A DNA stretch of 64,000 nt from Clostridium omnivorum (GTDB taxonomy: Bacteria > Bacillota > Clostridia > Clostridiales > Clostridiaceae). Shown here piece after piece: positions 32,274 through 42,246 of this stretch. Both the position numbers and the translations under genes were made by a program. A model generated the notes under the pieces. That model did no database searches, was not told where the DNA came from, and saw nothing but the letters and a program-made list of their open reading frames with translations. Where the stretch lies: the NCBI RefSeq assembly GCF_026012015.1, contig NZ_BRXR01000001.1:4303501-4367500 (forward strand), written 5' to 3'. How positions within the stretch are numbered: position 1 is the first letter of the stretch; each line of letters starts with the position of its first letter.

Positions 32274-35200
32274 GTGAAAACAGACAAAATAGAGGCAGAA
32301 GAGGCGGACCTATGGGTGGCGGATTTGGAAGACCTGTAGAAAAAGCTAAGGATTTTAAGGGTACATTTAGAAGACTTATTCGTTATTTAAAGCCTCATAG
32401 AACTAATTTGATTGTTGTTTTAATATTTGCAATTGCAAGTACTTCATTTACAATAGCAGCTCCTAAAATAACAAGTAAGGCAATGAATAAATTACAGAAT
32501 GCTTACATGGCCCGTAAGATGCTATCGGAAATGGCAAAGGGTCAAAATCAAGCAGTCGATCAAATGAAAGATAAAATGGGAGATGTTCAAAAGGAAGCCG
32601 TTGATAAAATTAATGATAACATGGCTGATGCCCAAAAGAAGGCTGTTGAACAGATAACTAATAGCATGTCTGATGCACAAGTTAAAGCGGTAGATTCAAT
32701 CTACAAGGCGATGGCTGTTCAAATATACCAAGGTGTTGCAGGTGGACAAAAGACTGCAATTGATAAAATAACTGCACAAATGGCAGGAGTTCAAAAGGGG
32801 TTAGTTGCTCAGATGCAGCAACAAATGCAGCAGATGCAGCAAGCTAAACAGGCTGGAATTCAAACACCTCCTATGGATTCTAAAACACTTGAGGCTATAC
32901 AAAACTTGATGAAACTACCAATGATTGATTCAGTAAGTGGAAGACAAGATAAAGTTAATATAACTCTTCAATTTATAGATATTCTTCAAGTTCTTCCTAC
33001 TAACGGTCAAACAGATGCTAAATCATTAAATACAGCTAAAGATTTGTTAAAGCTTCCTATGCTTGAGTCCGTTAAAAGTCCAGACCAAAAGGTCAGCATA
33101 ATAAGAAAATTTATGGATATTTCAAAGAGTATGCCAGGAGCTAGCTCTCAAAGTTCATCAATGCAATTAGATGCGCAAACATTGGATAAGGCGCTTGCGA
33201 AAATACCTGAAATAACTGACTTTAACTCAACAAGTAAAACATCTACCAGCAAAATGGATAAAAAGGCTCAAGATGCTGTTAATAAATTATTAAAACTTCC
33301 TGTGCTGAAGGATATAAAAGATCCTAAGCAAAAGAATGATACTTTAATTGAGCTTATAGACATATTTAATGATATGCCTGATATGTCTGATAGCAGTTCA
33401 TCAGCTTCTGGTAATCAGATAAATAAAGCTAATTTACAAACTTTAAAAGAGCTGCTAACTTTACCGGATATTAGTAGTATTAAAGATTCAAAGGAAAAGA
33501 CAGCAGCTGTAAGCAAATTAGTTGATATATTTAGCAAAATGCCAGATATGAACAATACCAGCACTGGTGATCAAGCAAATAAAACAATGGATCCTGAGCA
33601 GCTTAAGAGTGTTCAGGAGCTTCTAAAGCTTCCGATGATAAATACTATAAGCGATCCTGCTGAAAAGACTAAGGTTCTAAGTCAAATGCTTGATATATTC
33701 AGCAAAATGCCGGATATGAGCAGTAATGATTCATCAAGCTCAGGAACTAAGATAGATACTGAAGGGATAAAATCACTTCAAGAGTTTCTTGCGCTTCCAA
33801 AACTAGATTCTTTGACAGATGCTAATCAAAAGGCTGATGTTTCAAGAAAAATTATGGATTTAGGCAAAAAAATGCAAGGGACAATGACTAATGCACCTAA
33901 AAACCCATCTGATAATGTAAAATTTACTAATGATCAGATAAATTCAGTTATTAACGCAATAAGAGAAACTAATGGAGAATATGATTTCCATTACATTGGG
34001 ATTATTGCTCTTATACTAATAGGAATGTATATTATTAGTGCATTATTCAGTTTAGTTATGGGGCTTGTTATGTCAGGAGTGGCACAAAAGACTGTTCGTG
34101 ACCTAAGAAGAGAAGTTGATGAAAAGCTTGCAAGATTGCCATTAAAGTATTTTGATATGCATGCACATGGAGATATACTTAGCCGTGTAACTAATGACGT
34201 TGATACAATAGCTACTACATTACAGCAAAGTTTAACACAAATAATTACTTCTGTTATTACTATAATTGGTTATATTATTATGATGCTTACTATAAGTCCT
34301 GTGCTTACGTTAATTGTTATTGCAACATTGCCGCTATATATACTTGCAACAACACTTACAGCTAAGAAGTCTCAAAAGTTTTTTGCACTTCAACAAAAGG
34401 AGCTTGGTGCACTAAGTGGGCATGTTGAAGAAATGTATACTGGACATAAGATTGTTAAGGCATTTGGCAAAGAAAAGGATTCTATAGCTGAGTTTGAAGA
34501 TATTAATGGAAGACTTAAAGCAGCAGGCTGGAGAGCACAATTTGTTTCAGGTATCATGTTCCCGTTAATGAATTTCATAAGTAATTTAGGATATGTTGGT
34601 ATCAGTATTGTTGGTGGAATTTGGATTACCAAGAGCTTGCTTGGTCTGGGAGATATTCTTGCATTTATACAATATTCAAGATCCTTCACAATGCCTATAG
34701 TACAAACAGCTAATATAGCAAATGTTATTCAATCAACAGTTGCTTGCGCTGAGCGTGTATTCCAGATACTAGATGAGGAAGAAGAAATTCCAGACAGCAG
34801 CGATTCAGTGGTACTAGAAAATCCAAGAGGCGATGTTAAATTTGAACATGTAGACTTCAGATATGTTGAGGATGTGCCTCTAATTGAAAACATGAATTTA
34901 GATGTAAAACAAGGTGAAACTATTGCTATTGTTGGACCTACAGGTGCTGGTAAAACAACCCTTGTTAACCTCTTAATGAGATTTTATGAAATAAACTCAG
35001 GTAATATAAGCGTTGATGGTGTTAATATAAATGACATTAAACGTAGTGAACTACGTAAGATGTTTGGTATGGTACTACAAGACACATGGTTATATAATGG
35101 AACAATTAAAGACAATATAGCCTATGGAAAAGAAGGAGCATCAATGGAGGAGATTGTTAGTGCAGCAAAGGCAGCACACGCTGACCATTTTATAAGAACA

Positions 35201-35578
35201 CTGCCACTGGGCTATGATACTGTTCTTAATGAAGAAGGAACTAATATTTCTCAAGGACAAAAACAACTTCTTACTATTGCACGTGCTATTCTCGCGGACC
35301 CTACAATTTTAATTCTTGATGAGGCTACAAGCAGTGTGGATACAAGAACTGAAGTATTAATACAAAAGGCAATGGCTAATCTTATGAAAGGTAGAACAAG
35401 CTTTGTAATTGCTCACAGACTTTCCACTATTAGAGATGCAGAACTTATTTTAGTTATGAATAAGGGAAGTATAATTGAAATGGGTAATCATAAGGAATTG
35501 ATTAGTAAAGGCGGTTTCTATGCTGATCTTTATAATAGTCAGTTTGCAGGTGTTGATACTGATAATGAAGCCGTATAA
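32270..35578 (+). CDS. ABC exporter subunit with a giant repeat-containing extracytoplasmic insertion
   Basis: 1102 aa, almost twice normal. TM1 (about 46-65) is followed by an insertion of nearly 500 residues before TM2 (about 576-600). Residues 85-195 are coiled-coil-like, with repeats of the type DAQ(K/V)KAV and a Gln/Met-rich stretch. Residues 210-540 carry six or seven copies of a unit of 46-56 residues with LLKLPM(I/L) followed by a D-I-F-S-K-M-P-D-M-like end. The rest is a normal exporter: Walker A GPTGAGKTT (about 889), signature ISQGQKQ, Walker B ILILDEATSSVD with canonical Glu, H-loop IAHRLST. It is the catalytically competent half of the heterodimer. By topology the insertion lies outside the cytoplasmic membrane. 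Confidence 0.92.
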   Translation: MSENRQNRGRRGGPMGGGFGRPVEKAKDFKGTFRRLIRYLKPHRTNLIVVLIFAIASTSFTIAAPKITSKAMNKLQNAYMARKMLSEMAKGQNQAVDQMKDKMGDVQKEAVDKINDNMADAQKKAVEQITNSMSDAQVKAVDSIYKAMAVQIYQGVAGGQKTAIDKITAQMAGVQKGLVAQMQQQMQQMQQAKQAGIQTPPMDSKTLEAIQNLMKLPMIDSVSGRQDKVNITLQFIDILQVLPTNGQTDAKSLNTAKDLLKLPMLESVKSPDQKVSIIRKFMDISKSMPGASSQSSSMQLDAQTLDKALAKIPEITDFNSTSKTSTSKMDKKAQDAVNKLLKLPVLKDIKDPKQKNDTLIELIDIFNDMPDMSDSSSSASGNQINKANLQTLKELLTLPDISSIKDSKEKTAAVSKLVDIFSKMPDMNNTSTGDQANKTMDPEQLKSVQELLKLPMINTISDPAEKTKVLSQMLDIFSKMPDMSSNDSSSSGTKIDTEGIKSLQEFLALPKLDSLTDANQKADVSRKIMDLGKKMQGTMTNAPKNPSDNVKFTNDQINSVINAIRETNGEYDFHYIGIIALILIGMYIISALFSLVMGLVMSGVAQKTVRDLRREVDEKLARLPLKYFDMHAHGDILSRVTNDVDTIATTLQQSLTQIITSVITIIGYIIMMLTISPVLTLIVIATLPLYILATTLTAKKSQKFFALQQKELGALSGHVEEMYTGHKIVKAFGKEKDSIAEFEDINGRLKAAGWRAQFVSGIMFPLMNFISNLGYVGISIVGGIWITKSLLGLGDILAFIQYSRSFTMPIVQTANIANVIQSTVACAERVFQILDEEEEIPDSSDSVVLENPRGDVKFEHVDFRYVEDVPLIENMNLDVKQGETIAIVGPTGAGKTTLVNLLMRFYEINSGNISVDGVNINDIKRSELRKMFGMVLQDTWLYNGTIKDNIAYGKEGASMEEIVSAAKAAHADHFIRTLPLGYDTVLNEEGTNISQGQKQLLTIARAILADPTILILDEATSSVDTRTEVLIQKAMANLMKGRTSFVIAHRLSTIRDAELILVMNKGSIIEMGNHKELISKGGFYADLYNSQFAGVDTDNEAV

Positions 35579-35656
35579 TATTAAAAGCATCTGCTGATTT
35601 AGCAACAAGATTACTCTAATTATGTAAACTTAAAATTGTATTAGTTTAACAATGAT

Positions 35657-35693
35657 AAAACCACTATATTTTTCAGAATATAGTGGTTTTTTT
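35657..35693 (+). terminator. intrinsic terminator of the MarR-ABC operon
   Basis: AAAACCACTATATT pairs with AATATAGTGGTTTT around a 6-base loop, followed by T-run. Confidence 0.9.
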
Positions 35694-35792
35694 ATGGGAA
35701 TAAATCAAAAGTGACAATAACATAGCCTTAGTAATATAAATGATAATCCATGAATATAGTTTTATGAAATATGTTTTAGGAGTATTGCGGTT

Positions 35793-37478
35793 ATGGAAAG
35801 TGTCAGTGGAAATAAGCAGGTGCCTGTTCCTAATCCATCTGATGAAGTAAGGCATTCAATTTTGATGAATTCTTTGATAAAATCCGGAAGATTGCAGGAT
35901 TATAACAATATACTAAAGTTATTAAGTCCACCACCTGATATTTTAAATTATGCTAGCCCTGGCGAGTTTAAGAATCTTAAAGTTGGCATCATTGGTGGAG
36001 GACTTGCTGGTATGGCATCAGCTTTTGAACTTAGAAAACTTGGATTTGATATTACAGTCTTTGATGCGCTAGAAAGCAGAGTAGGTGGAAGAGTAAACAC
36101 TTATTACTTTGATAAAGAAAAAAAGCACTATGCTGAGCTTGGGCCTATGAGAATACCTATTTCCCATGAGACTATTTGGCATTATATTAATACTTTTAGT
36201 ATTGGAACAGAACCATTTGTTCAGAGCAATCCTAATGCATTTATTTATGTTAATAATGCCAGAGCTAGGAACAACGCTAAGAGTATTGAAGAAAATATTT
36301 ACCCTAAATATAATTTAACGTTGCAGGAGAAAAGTACACCTTGGGATGCTCTATATGATTATGCAGTAAATTATAATATGTATAGACTAGATCCGAAAGT
36401 AAGAAGCGAAATATTAAAAGTACTTCCTAAGTATCATCCTGCCTATAATGTATTATTAAATATAAGTATAAGACAAAACTTTGAAATGTTGGGTCTTAGT
36501 TATGATGCTATTAATATGGTTGCTAGTATTGATGCTCTAATTGGGGCTGTTATGGATATTTCCTATAATGAAGTTCTATCTGAGGATTATGCTGAAACTT
36601 TTTCAAGCTTGTATAGAATTAGTGGCGGTAATGTACATTTACCTTTAGCTTTTTACAAATCCTTAACCTCAAAAACTCCTAAGGAATATTCTCAAATATG
36701 TGAAGGAGACTTAGGCAGAGTAACCTGGAAGAGTGGAAACTATGTAACAGGTATATATAAAACAGATAAAAATAAAGTTACAATAAAGTACAAAAATAAG
36801 TCTAAACCTAAAGGTGACTTTTTATCATTTGACTATATAATTTGTGCTATTCCATTTTCTACGCTGTCAACCGTAGAAATTAATCCCTTATTTAGCAATA
36901 AAAAAATGCAGGCAATAAGGGAACTTAATTATATAAATGGTCAAAAAACTCTCTTATACTGCAATAAACGATTTTGGGAAGAAAAAAAGAATTATGGTAA
37001 TATCAATGGAGGAGTGTCTAGTACAGATTTATTAGTAGGAAATATAGTATATCCTTCAGATCATTTACTTACTGGTGAAAACCCAGCTGAACCAGGTGTA
37101 TTAGTAGGTTCCTATAATCTGAATAAATATGCCACTCATTTAGCTGAAATGAAAGGTGAACAAGTTCCTGAATTTGTAAAAAGAGTGGTAGAAAAGGTTC
37201 ACGGGCTTCCTAAAAATTATTTAGACTCTATTGTTATGGATTATAAATATATTAACTGGAATAATGAGCCTTGGTTTAGAGGAGCTGTAGCATATCTTAC
37301 TCCAGAACAAAAAAGAATTTTTGCTCATGAAATAATAAGGCCAGAGTATGATAGCAGAATTTTTTTTGCTGGAGAACATACCTCTACAACTCATGGATGG
37401 ATGCAGGGTGCACTTTTAAGTGGCATGATTGCTGCTAATAATCTGGCTTATTATGCTAAAATATCTAGAAAGTATTAA
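35793..37478 (+). CDS. FAD-dependent amine oxidase (flavin monoamine/L-amino acid oxidase family)
   Basis: 561 aa. The dinucleotide-binding fold is VGIIGGGLAGMASAFELRK (about 64-82), ending in the FAD ribose contact VFDA and the GG motif RVGGRVNT. The substrate/FAD C-terminal motif is IFFAGEHTSTTHGWMQGALL (about 528-547). Related enzymes oxidise amines, L-amino acids or tryptophan. The first 60 residues precede the FAD domain and resemble the extension of L-amino acid oxidases. A TTAGGAG site precedes the ATG. No signal peptide. Single gene, convergent with the gerA operon. Oxygen-dependent chemistry in a presumed anaerobe is notable. Confidence 0.88.
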   Translation: MESVSGNKQVPVPNPSDEVRHSILMNSLIKSGRLQDYNNILKLLSPPPDILNYASPGEFKNLKVGIIGGGLAGMASAFELRKLGFDITVFDALESRVGGRVNTYYFDKEKKHYAELGPMRIPISHETIWHYINTFSIGTEPFVQSNPNAFIYVNNARARNNAKSIEENIYPKYNLTLQEKSTPWDALYDYAVNYNMYRLDPKVRSEILKVLPKYHPAYNVLLNISIRQNFEMLGLSYDAINMVASIDALIGAVMDISYNEVLSEDYAETFSSLYRISGGNVHLPLAFYKSLTSKTPKEYSQICEGDLGRVTWKSGNYVTGIYKTDKNKVTIKYKNKSKPKGDFLSFDYIICAIPFSTLSTVEINPLFSNKKMQAIRELNYINGQKTLLYCNKRFWEEKKNYGNINGGVSSTDLLVGNIVYPSDHLLTGENPAEPGVLVGSYNLNKYATHLAEMKGEQVPEFVKRVVEKVHGLPKNYLDSIVMDYKYINWNNEPWFRGAVAYLTPEQKRIFAHEIIRPEYDSRIFFAGEHTSTTHGWMQGALLSGMIAANNLAYYAKISRKY

Positions 37479-37479
37479 T

Positions 37480-37647
37480 TTATTTAGAAACTTTAATAAA
37501 CACCCAATAGGAAAGTACTAAAATTAATAAAGCAAGGAAATCAATGAATATACCTCCAAACTTTTTTTTCTGTTTCCAAACGGAGCCTCCTAATTTAAAG
37601 GTATAATAAGAACAATATATGAAAATTAATATAAAAATAAACTTCAT
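37480..37647 (-). CDS. small membrane protein at the end of the gerA operon
   Basis: 55 aa with two hydrophobic segments (about 3-17 and 34-51) separated by a basic loop (VWKQKKKFGG). AGGTGA lies 8 bases before the ATG, and the gene starts 17 bp after the gerC-type stop. Its placement as the fourth gene of a ger operon resembles the small extra membrane proteins (GerD/GerX-like ORFs) that accompany some germinant receptors, but the sequence itself is not assigned to a family. Confidence 0.6.
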   Translation of the reverse strand: MKFIFILIFIYCSYYTFKLGGSVWKQKKKFGGIFIDFLALLILVLSYWVFIKVSK

Positions 37648-37664
37648 AATATAAATCACCTTTC

Positions 37665-38927
37665 CTATTGGGTTTCACTTTCTTTATTCGGCGGCTTTAA
37701 TGCTTTACCAAACCCTCTTATGGTAACTTTATAATGAATTTTCACATTAGCCTCAGGGTATTTTGCAGACCAGGAATAGTTTTTATAGGCGTTATAAGTT
37801 AAAAAATTTTTTCTAGCTTCATTTTCCCATAAAAATGGATCACCTTTAAATTCTTTTTGAGTCTTTTCTACAAGATTTAGCGAACTAGTCTCAAATTCAT
37901 TTTCTATTGCATTTTTAAGAATAGTTTGTTTTTCTGTATCCTCAGGGTAATTTACAAAACTAGGAATACTAAGGACTTCAATAGTAATTGGCACCGTGAC
38001 ATCTATTAAAGGGACATCTTTGTTTGTATCAATATATATCTTAGTTTTTTTATCCTTCTTGAGTCTCATTCCAATCATATATTTTGGGTCTAGAGGATCT
38101 ACTTGAGAATAAAGAATACTTTGAAATTCTGGTGTACTTCTTAGCATAGATACTAATCGGGTTTCATCTCCGTTTAATCTTCCTACCATTTTCCCATCTT
38201 TTAGCACTGCTGAACCTATTATCTCAGTTGAAGTTTTTGATGTCATTCCAATTTCGCCAGGTAGATAATCAGATTCATTTTTTCCACCCTTTACAGAAAA
38301 TATTTTTGTAGTTCCGTAGTTAGCTATGAAAATACTTTCTCCTTGTTCAGTACGCTGTATAAATCTATTGATGTTGGAGCGTGGCGGTACATATCCAATT
38401 TGTTTCCACCTTTGAGTCATTAGCTGATAAAACTTTGTAGGACTGCTTTCTAATATCATCTTATTATTATTTATGAATTCCTCGGCTGTCTCTCTTGTAA
38501 TCATTAATCCCATAGATCTCCTCATTTCCTCATCTCTTAGGCTAGCCTCTAAAATTGGATAGAACTTATAGCTTTTAGCAAAGTCTTCTCCAACAATTAA
38601 AACTCTTGAATGAGAAAGAGTTATTTTTCTCGTTATTGCAATACCAACTAAGTCTCTTGCAGAAAAAAAATCTGGTGAATTTATTGTTATAATTTCAGAG
38701 GTTGCTTTCTCACTGCTTCCCATAGCGCTTCCGGTTGCACTAGGTCCTGATTGAGACACAGTTTTAACAATTTGAAAAGTTACTCTTATTGAATTTTTGG
38801 GGCCATTATCTATTCCAATAGCTCCAACATATCCTTGCTCTTCAAATTCAACCTTATCCCAGCAGCCAGTAAATAATATTGAACTAGAGATAAATAAGCA
38901 AACAAGTATCTTATTTTTATTTTTCAT
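37665..38927 (-). CDS. gerAC: spore germination receptor lipoprotein, Ger(x)C family
   Basis: 420 aa. Signal peptide with lipobox LFTGC (Cys22) followed by WDKVEFEEQGYVGAIGID, the canonical start of GerAC proteins. The body shows SHSRVLIVGEDFAKS, and REEMRRS-like positions appear as LRDEEMRRSMGLMIT. As the C subunit of the germinant receptor it sits on the outer face of the spore inner membrane. Its start overlaps the end of gerAB by 11 bases. Confidence 0.93.
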   Translation of the reverse strand: MKNKNKILVCLFISSSILFTGCWDKVEFEEQGYVGAIGIDNGPKNSIRVTFQIVKTVSQSGPSATGSAMGSSEKATSEIITINSPDFFSARDLVGIAITRKITLSHSRVLIVGEDFAKSYKFYPILEASLRDEEMRRSMGLMITRETAEEFINNNKMILESSPTKFYQLMTQRWKQIGYVPPRSNINRFIQRTEQGESIFIANYGTTKIFSVKGGKNESDYLPGEIGMTSKTSTEIIGSAVLKDGKMVGRLNGDETRLVSMLRSTPEFQSILYSQVDPLDPKYMIGMRLKKDKKTKIYIDTNKDVPLIDVTVPITIEVLSIPSFVNYPEDTEKQTILKNAIENEFETSSLNLVEKTQKEFKGDPFLWENEARKNFLTYNAYKNYSWSAKYPEANVKIHYKVTIRGFGKALKPPNKESETQ

Positions 38928-40032
38928 TTATATAATCCCCCTTAAACTGTGAGATTATTAAAAGAATAAAAGGCAGTGAAAAAAGCGTAACTAAAGTTAA
39001 TCTATCTAAAATTGTCCTTATTATTTGTACATATTGAATATAATTATCTAAAAGAAGTCCAATCAATAGGCTTAAACTAGCACATGGAAGCAAAAGAGCT
39101 TTAAGCTTATTAAGCTTAAGTGTAGAGTTAATTAATGCAGCATCCATATAAAGATATATAGAAAAACGAGTAACAGAGGTAATTACCCATATTATTAAAA
39201 ACACAGCTTCAGTATTGCCAACAAATCTGCCTATATAAATAAGCCTAGCTAGTGTTTGATAAGGATAGCTTATAATTGTAACTGACGGATAGTCAAATGC
39301 CATAATATATACAGCACCAAATAATGAAAGAATTATTGCCACTATAGAAAGTCCTAGAATGCTTGCTTTTTTATAGCTGCTATAACTTTTTACTTCCGGG
39401 AAAAACACAGAAAAAAATATAATTTCTCCATAAATAGTACTATACATAAAACCATTTTTAGCAATATCCTTTATTCCAGGACCTAATAGTGGAAATAGAT
39501 ACCCAGGATTTAGATCCTTAAAGATTAAAGCTATATAAACCACTATGGATATTATCATTAGTGGTAATGTTAGCCATGCGATTCTTCCAATTGCATTAAG
39601 TCCTAGAAGTGCAACTATCAAGCATGTGCCAACCAGAGTAAAATATAAAACCAGAATAGGCGTTCTGTTATAAAACATTGCAGTTAATATACCAACATAG
39701 CTTCGCGTATTAAATGCTGAAAAACATAAAAGTTCTATAAATAGGGTCATTCCTAATATTAGTCCTATATATTTTCCTGTTAATTTATAGGTAATATCAA
39801 TAATATTCAGATTCTTATACCGTTTTAATAATTTTAAAAGAGCTAACAATGATATAAATGGAATAATAACAGAAATCAGAGTCATAATCCAGGAGGCATC
39901 CATTGCAACTTTAAAAATATAAGTTGGTGTAGCATCAGTTACTTCAATAGCTATAGAAGAAAATATTACTGCAAAGAATTCTCGCACTCCAAGTTTTCTT
40001 TTACTATCATCTAACACGGTATCAATCTCCAT
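38917..40032 (-). CDS. gerAB: spore germination receptor permease-like subunit, GerAB
   Basis: 371 aa with about ten hydrophobic segments, a member of the endospore germination permease family within the APC superfamily. It begins with the typical REFFAVIFSSIAIEVTDATP and continues with helices to the end. The B subunit is the likely germinant-binding part, usually for amino acids. It overlaps both neighbours by about 11 bases, giving tight stoichiometry. Confidence 0.93.
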   Translation of the reverse strand: MEIDTVLDDSKRKLGVREFFAVIFSSIAIEVTDATPTYIFKVAMDASWIMTLISVIIPFISLLALLKLLKRYKNLNIIDITYKLTGKYIGLILGMTLFIELLCFSAFNTRSYVGILTAMFYNRTPILVLYFTLVGTCLIVALLGLNAIGRIAWLTLPLMIISIVVYIALIFKDLNPGYLFPLLGPGIKDIAKNGFMYSTIYGEIIFFSVFFPEVKSYSSYKKASILGLSIVAIILSLFGAVYIMAFDYPSVTIISYPYQTLARLIYIGRFVGNTEAVFLIIWVITSVTRFSIYLYMDAALINSTLKLNKLKALLLPCASLSLLIGLLLDNYIQYVQIIRTILDRLTLVTLFSLPFILLIISQFKGDYINEK

Positions 40033-41566
40033 TTCGCTTTCTGCTTCTAATTTTATCTAAAGGATGCATATTTAATGGTCTAATGCTCTGTTTTCTTATA
40101 GCTGGTTTCATAATTGTATCCTTTGATGATTTATAAAATGGTGTCGTTGGAGATAAAAATGGAACACCAAAGGATTCCACTGTACTTATATAGGCAAGTA
40201 ATATAGTAAAACACGCTGATACACCAAAAAAACCTAAAAAACTTCCGGCAAAAAGCAGTATATAACTAGACAATCTAATTAAAAAATATAAGCTAGAATC
40301 AGTTATACCAAAAGATGCAAGCCCTGTTACAGAAACAACAATAACGTTTATAGGGCTTACTATATTTGCTTCGACAGCAGCCTGACCAAGTATAAGAGCA
40401 CCAACAATACCTATAGTGTTTCCTAACAGTGATGGAGCTGCAATACCTGCCTCTCTCATGAGATCAAAGGCCAATTGCATAACTAGTACTTCTAGCGTGG
40501 AGGGCAATGGGAGCTTTTCTCTGCTAGCAGCTATAGCTAAGGTTAAATCTGTGGGAAGCATATCAATGTGATAACTGCTGATAGCTAGATATAAACCGGG
40601 GGTTAAAAGTGCTAAAAAAGTTGCCAATGCGCGAAATATTCTAGAAAAATTCCCATATGGCCATCTATAATATTGATCTATAGGAACATGAAACAAGTTC
40701 CAAAAAGTTATAGGCGCTATGAGGCAGTATGGAGACCCCTGCATAGCTATTGCTATGTGTCCCTCCTGAAGAAATGCTGCTACTCTATCTGGCCTTTCTG
40801 TGAATAACATGGTAGGGACAATTGAATAGGTTTTGTCTTCTATGTATTGTTCTAAATAGGACAAACTCTGAATATTATCTGATTTAATTTTGTAAATTCT
40901 TTTTTTTATATCGGAAATTAATTCTGGAGACGCTATGTCCTTTATATATAATATAAAAACTTCATTGTAAACTGAGCCTTCCATAACAAGGCTTTCACAA
41001 ACAAGTTTTGGGTCTTTTAAATACTTTCTAATGAGGGATTTATTAACCGTACAAGACTCTGTAAATGATTCTTTAGGACCTCTAATTGAATTTTCAACTG
41101 TTGGCTTTTCAACTGACCTGCTTTCAAATTCTGTAGATGATATTGAAATAGCCCTTGTATACCCATATACAAGTAGTATAGTATTTCCATTAACAATTTC
41201 ATCTACAATTTGCTTGTAAGTATCAACCATTTTAACATTTCTACTTGATATTACATTTCTTATTAAATATGTACCTACATCTATTTCAGTATTAATAAAA
41301 CTAGGAGTAACTTTCCTCTGCAAAGGTTTAATGATATCAGTTTGAATTAAATCTGTGCTAGCAGTTCCCAATAGATAAATCAGCTTTCCATCACAATCCA
41401 ATGAACTGATGTTAACATCCCTCACGATAAAGTCTTTATTTTCTGGATAGACAAAAATAGCTCCTAACTTATTAAGATTATAGTTCATATCATCACTTAT
41501 AGGGATGTCCTTTCCTCTGTCACTAAATTTATCTGTTGCTAAATTACTAGTTTTAGAAGAATACAT
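40022..41566 (-). CDS. gerAA: spore germination receptor subunit, GerAA
   Basis: 514 aa. An N-terminal hydrophilic domain (1-270) is followed by about five transmembrane segments (RALATFLALLTPGLYLAI, LILGQAAVEANIVSPIN), and the GerAA signature EREAGIAAPS occurs here as LMREAGIAAPSLLGNTIG. The ATG at 41566 has AAAGGTGGTG upstream. First gene of the operon gerAA-AB-AC plus the small ORF, expected to be driven by SigG in the forespore. A second marker of a spore-former. Confidence 0.93.
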   Translation of the reverse strand: MYSSKTSNLATDKFSDRGKDIPISDDMNYNLNKLGAIFVYPENKDFIVRDVNISSLDCDGKLIYLLGTASTDLIQTDIIKPLQRKVTPSFINTEIDVGTYLIRNVISSRNVKMVDTYKQIVDEIVNGNTILLVYGYTRAISISSTEFESRSVEKPTVENSIRGPKESFTESCTVNKSLIRKYLKDPKLVCESLVMEGSVYNEVFILYIKDIASPELISDIKKRIYKIKSDNIQSLSYLEQYIEDKTYSIVPTMLFTERPDRVAAFLQEGHIAIAMQGSPYCLIAPITFWNLFHVPIDQYYRWPYGNFSRIFRALATFLALLTPGLYLAISSYHIDMLPTDLTLAIAASREKLPLPSTLEVLVMQLAFDLMREAGIAAPSLLGNTIGIVGALILGQAAVEANIVSPINVIVVSVTGLASFGITDSSLYFLIRLSSYILLFAGSFLGFFGVSACFTILLAYISTVESFGVPFLSPTTPFYKSSKDTIMKPAIRKQSIRPLNMHPLDKIRSRKRNGD

Positions 41567-41756
41567 TGAGATCACCACCTTTGTTATTACAATTTAGTGT
41601 TTGTGATTTTAGTAAATATATTCATGTTTTATGTAATGTATAAAAGATTGATAGATCAAGCATAAATAAACAAAAATTTAACATCTCATATATTTACAAC
41701 AAACACCAGAAGCTGTAAGATACTATTAATACTATTTAATTTTAGGGGGATTGTAT

Positions 41757-42200
41757 ATGTTTTTAAAGGAACTAAATAAAAAAGAAGCAGCTGCTTTTGT
41801 TAGTCTTATCGAAAATTTGGCTAAGGCAGATAATGTTTATGCTGAATGTGAGAAAGCTTTAATTGATAGTTATGTTGAAGAACTTTCTTTAGCTTCTGAG
41901 AATCGCATAACTTTAACTTTCGAAGCTTCAGTTAAAGAGTTAAAAGAAGCCTCTTCTAAAATAAAAAACATAATTTATTTTGAGCTCGTTGGGGTTGCAT
42001 TATTAGATGGTGCTTATGAGGAAAATGAAATAGAGTTTTTGAATAATCTTGCTGGAAGCTTCAATATAAGCAGTGATAAGCAAACTGCTTATGTAGATTA
42101 CTTTAAAAAAGTAAAAACTGCTTATGATAATGATATAGTTGATGCCGAAACAAAGATTGCAGTATTAGAAGCCTCAGCTTTGAAACTTATAGAAGAATAG
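41757..42200 (+). CDS. TerB-like family protein
   Basis: 147 aa, all-helical. The pattern FVSLIENLAKADNVYAECEK, VALLDGAYEENEIEFLNNLA and the C-terminal helices resembles the TerB/DUF533 helical fold found in tellurite-resistance and stress proteins, where acidic residues can bind metal. The ATG at 41757 is 6 bases after AGGGGGA; the TTG at 41751 would leave no spacer. Divergent from gerAA. Function unknown. Confidence 0.65.
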   Translation: MFLKELNKKEAAAFVSLIENLAKADNVYAECEKALIDSYVEELSLASENRITLTFEASVKELKEASSKIKNIIYFELVGVALLDGAYEENEIEFLNNLAGSFNISSDKQTAYVDYFKKVKTAYDNDIVDAETKIAVLEASALKLIEE

Positions 42201-42203
42201 TAA

Positions 42204-42246
42204 AAAACATGGTGTCTTGTAAGAAAATAAGACACCATGTTTTTTT
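42204..42246 (+). terminator. intrinsic terminator
   Basis: ACATGGTGTCTT pairs with AAGACACCATGT around a 10-base loop, followed by T-run. The 280 bp after it are AT-rich and hold only the probable promoter of the next gene. Confidence 0.9.

Noticed and set aside
41017-41219. Two overlapping short frames within gerAA
   Set aside because: Both lie wholly inside the well-supported gerAA coding region in other frames, without ribosome sites.
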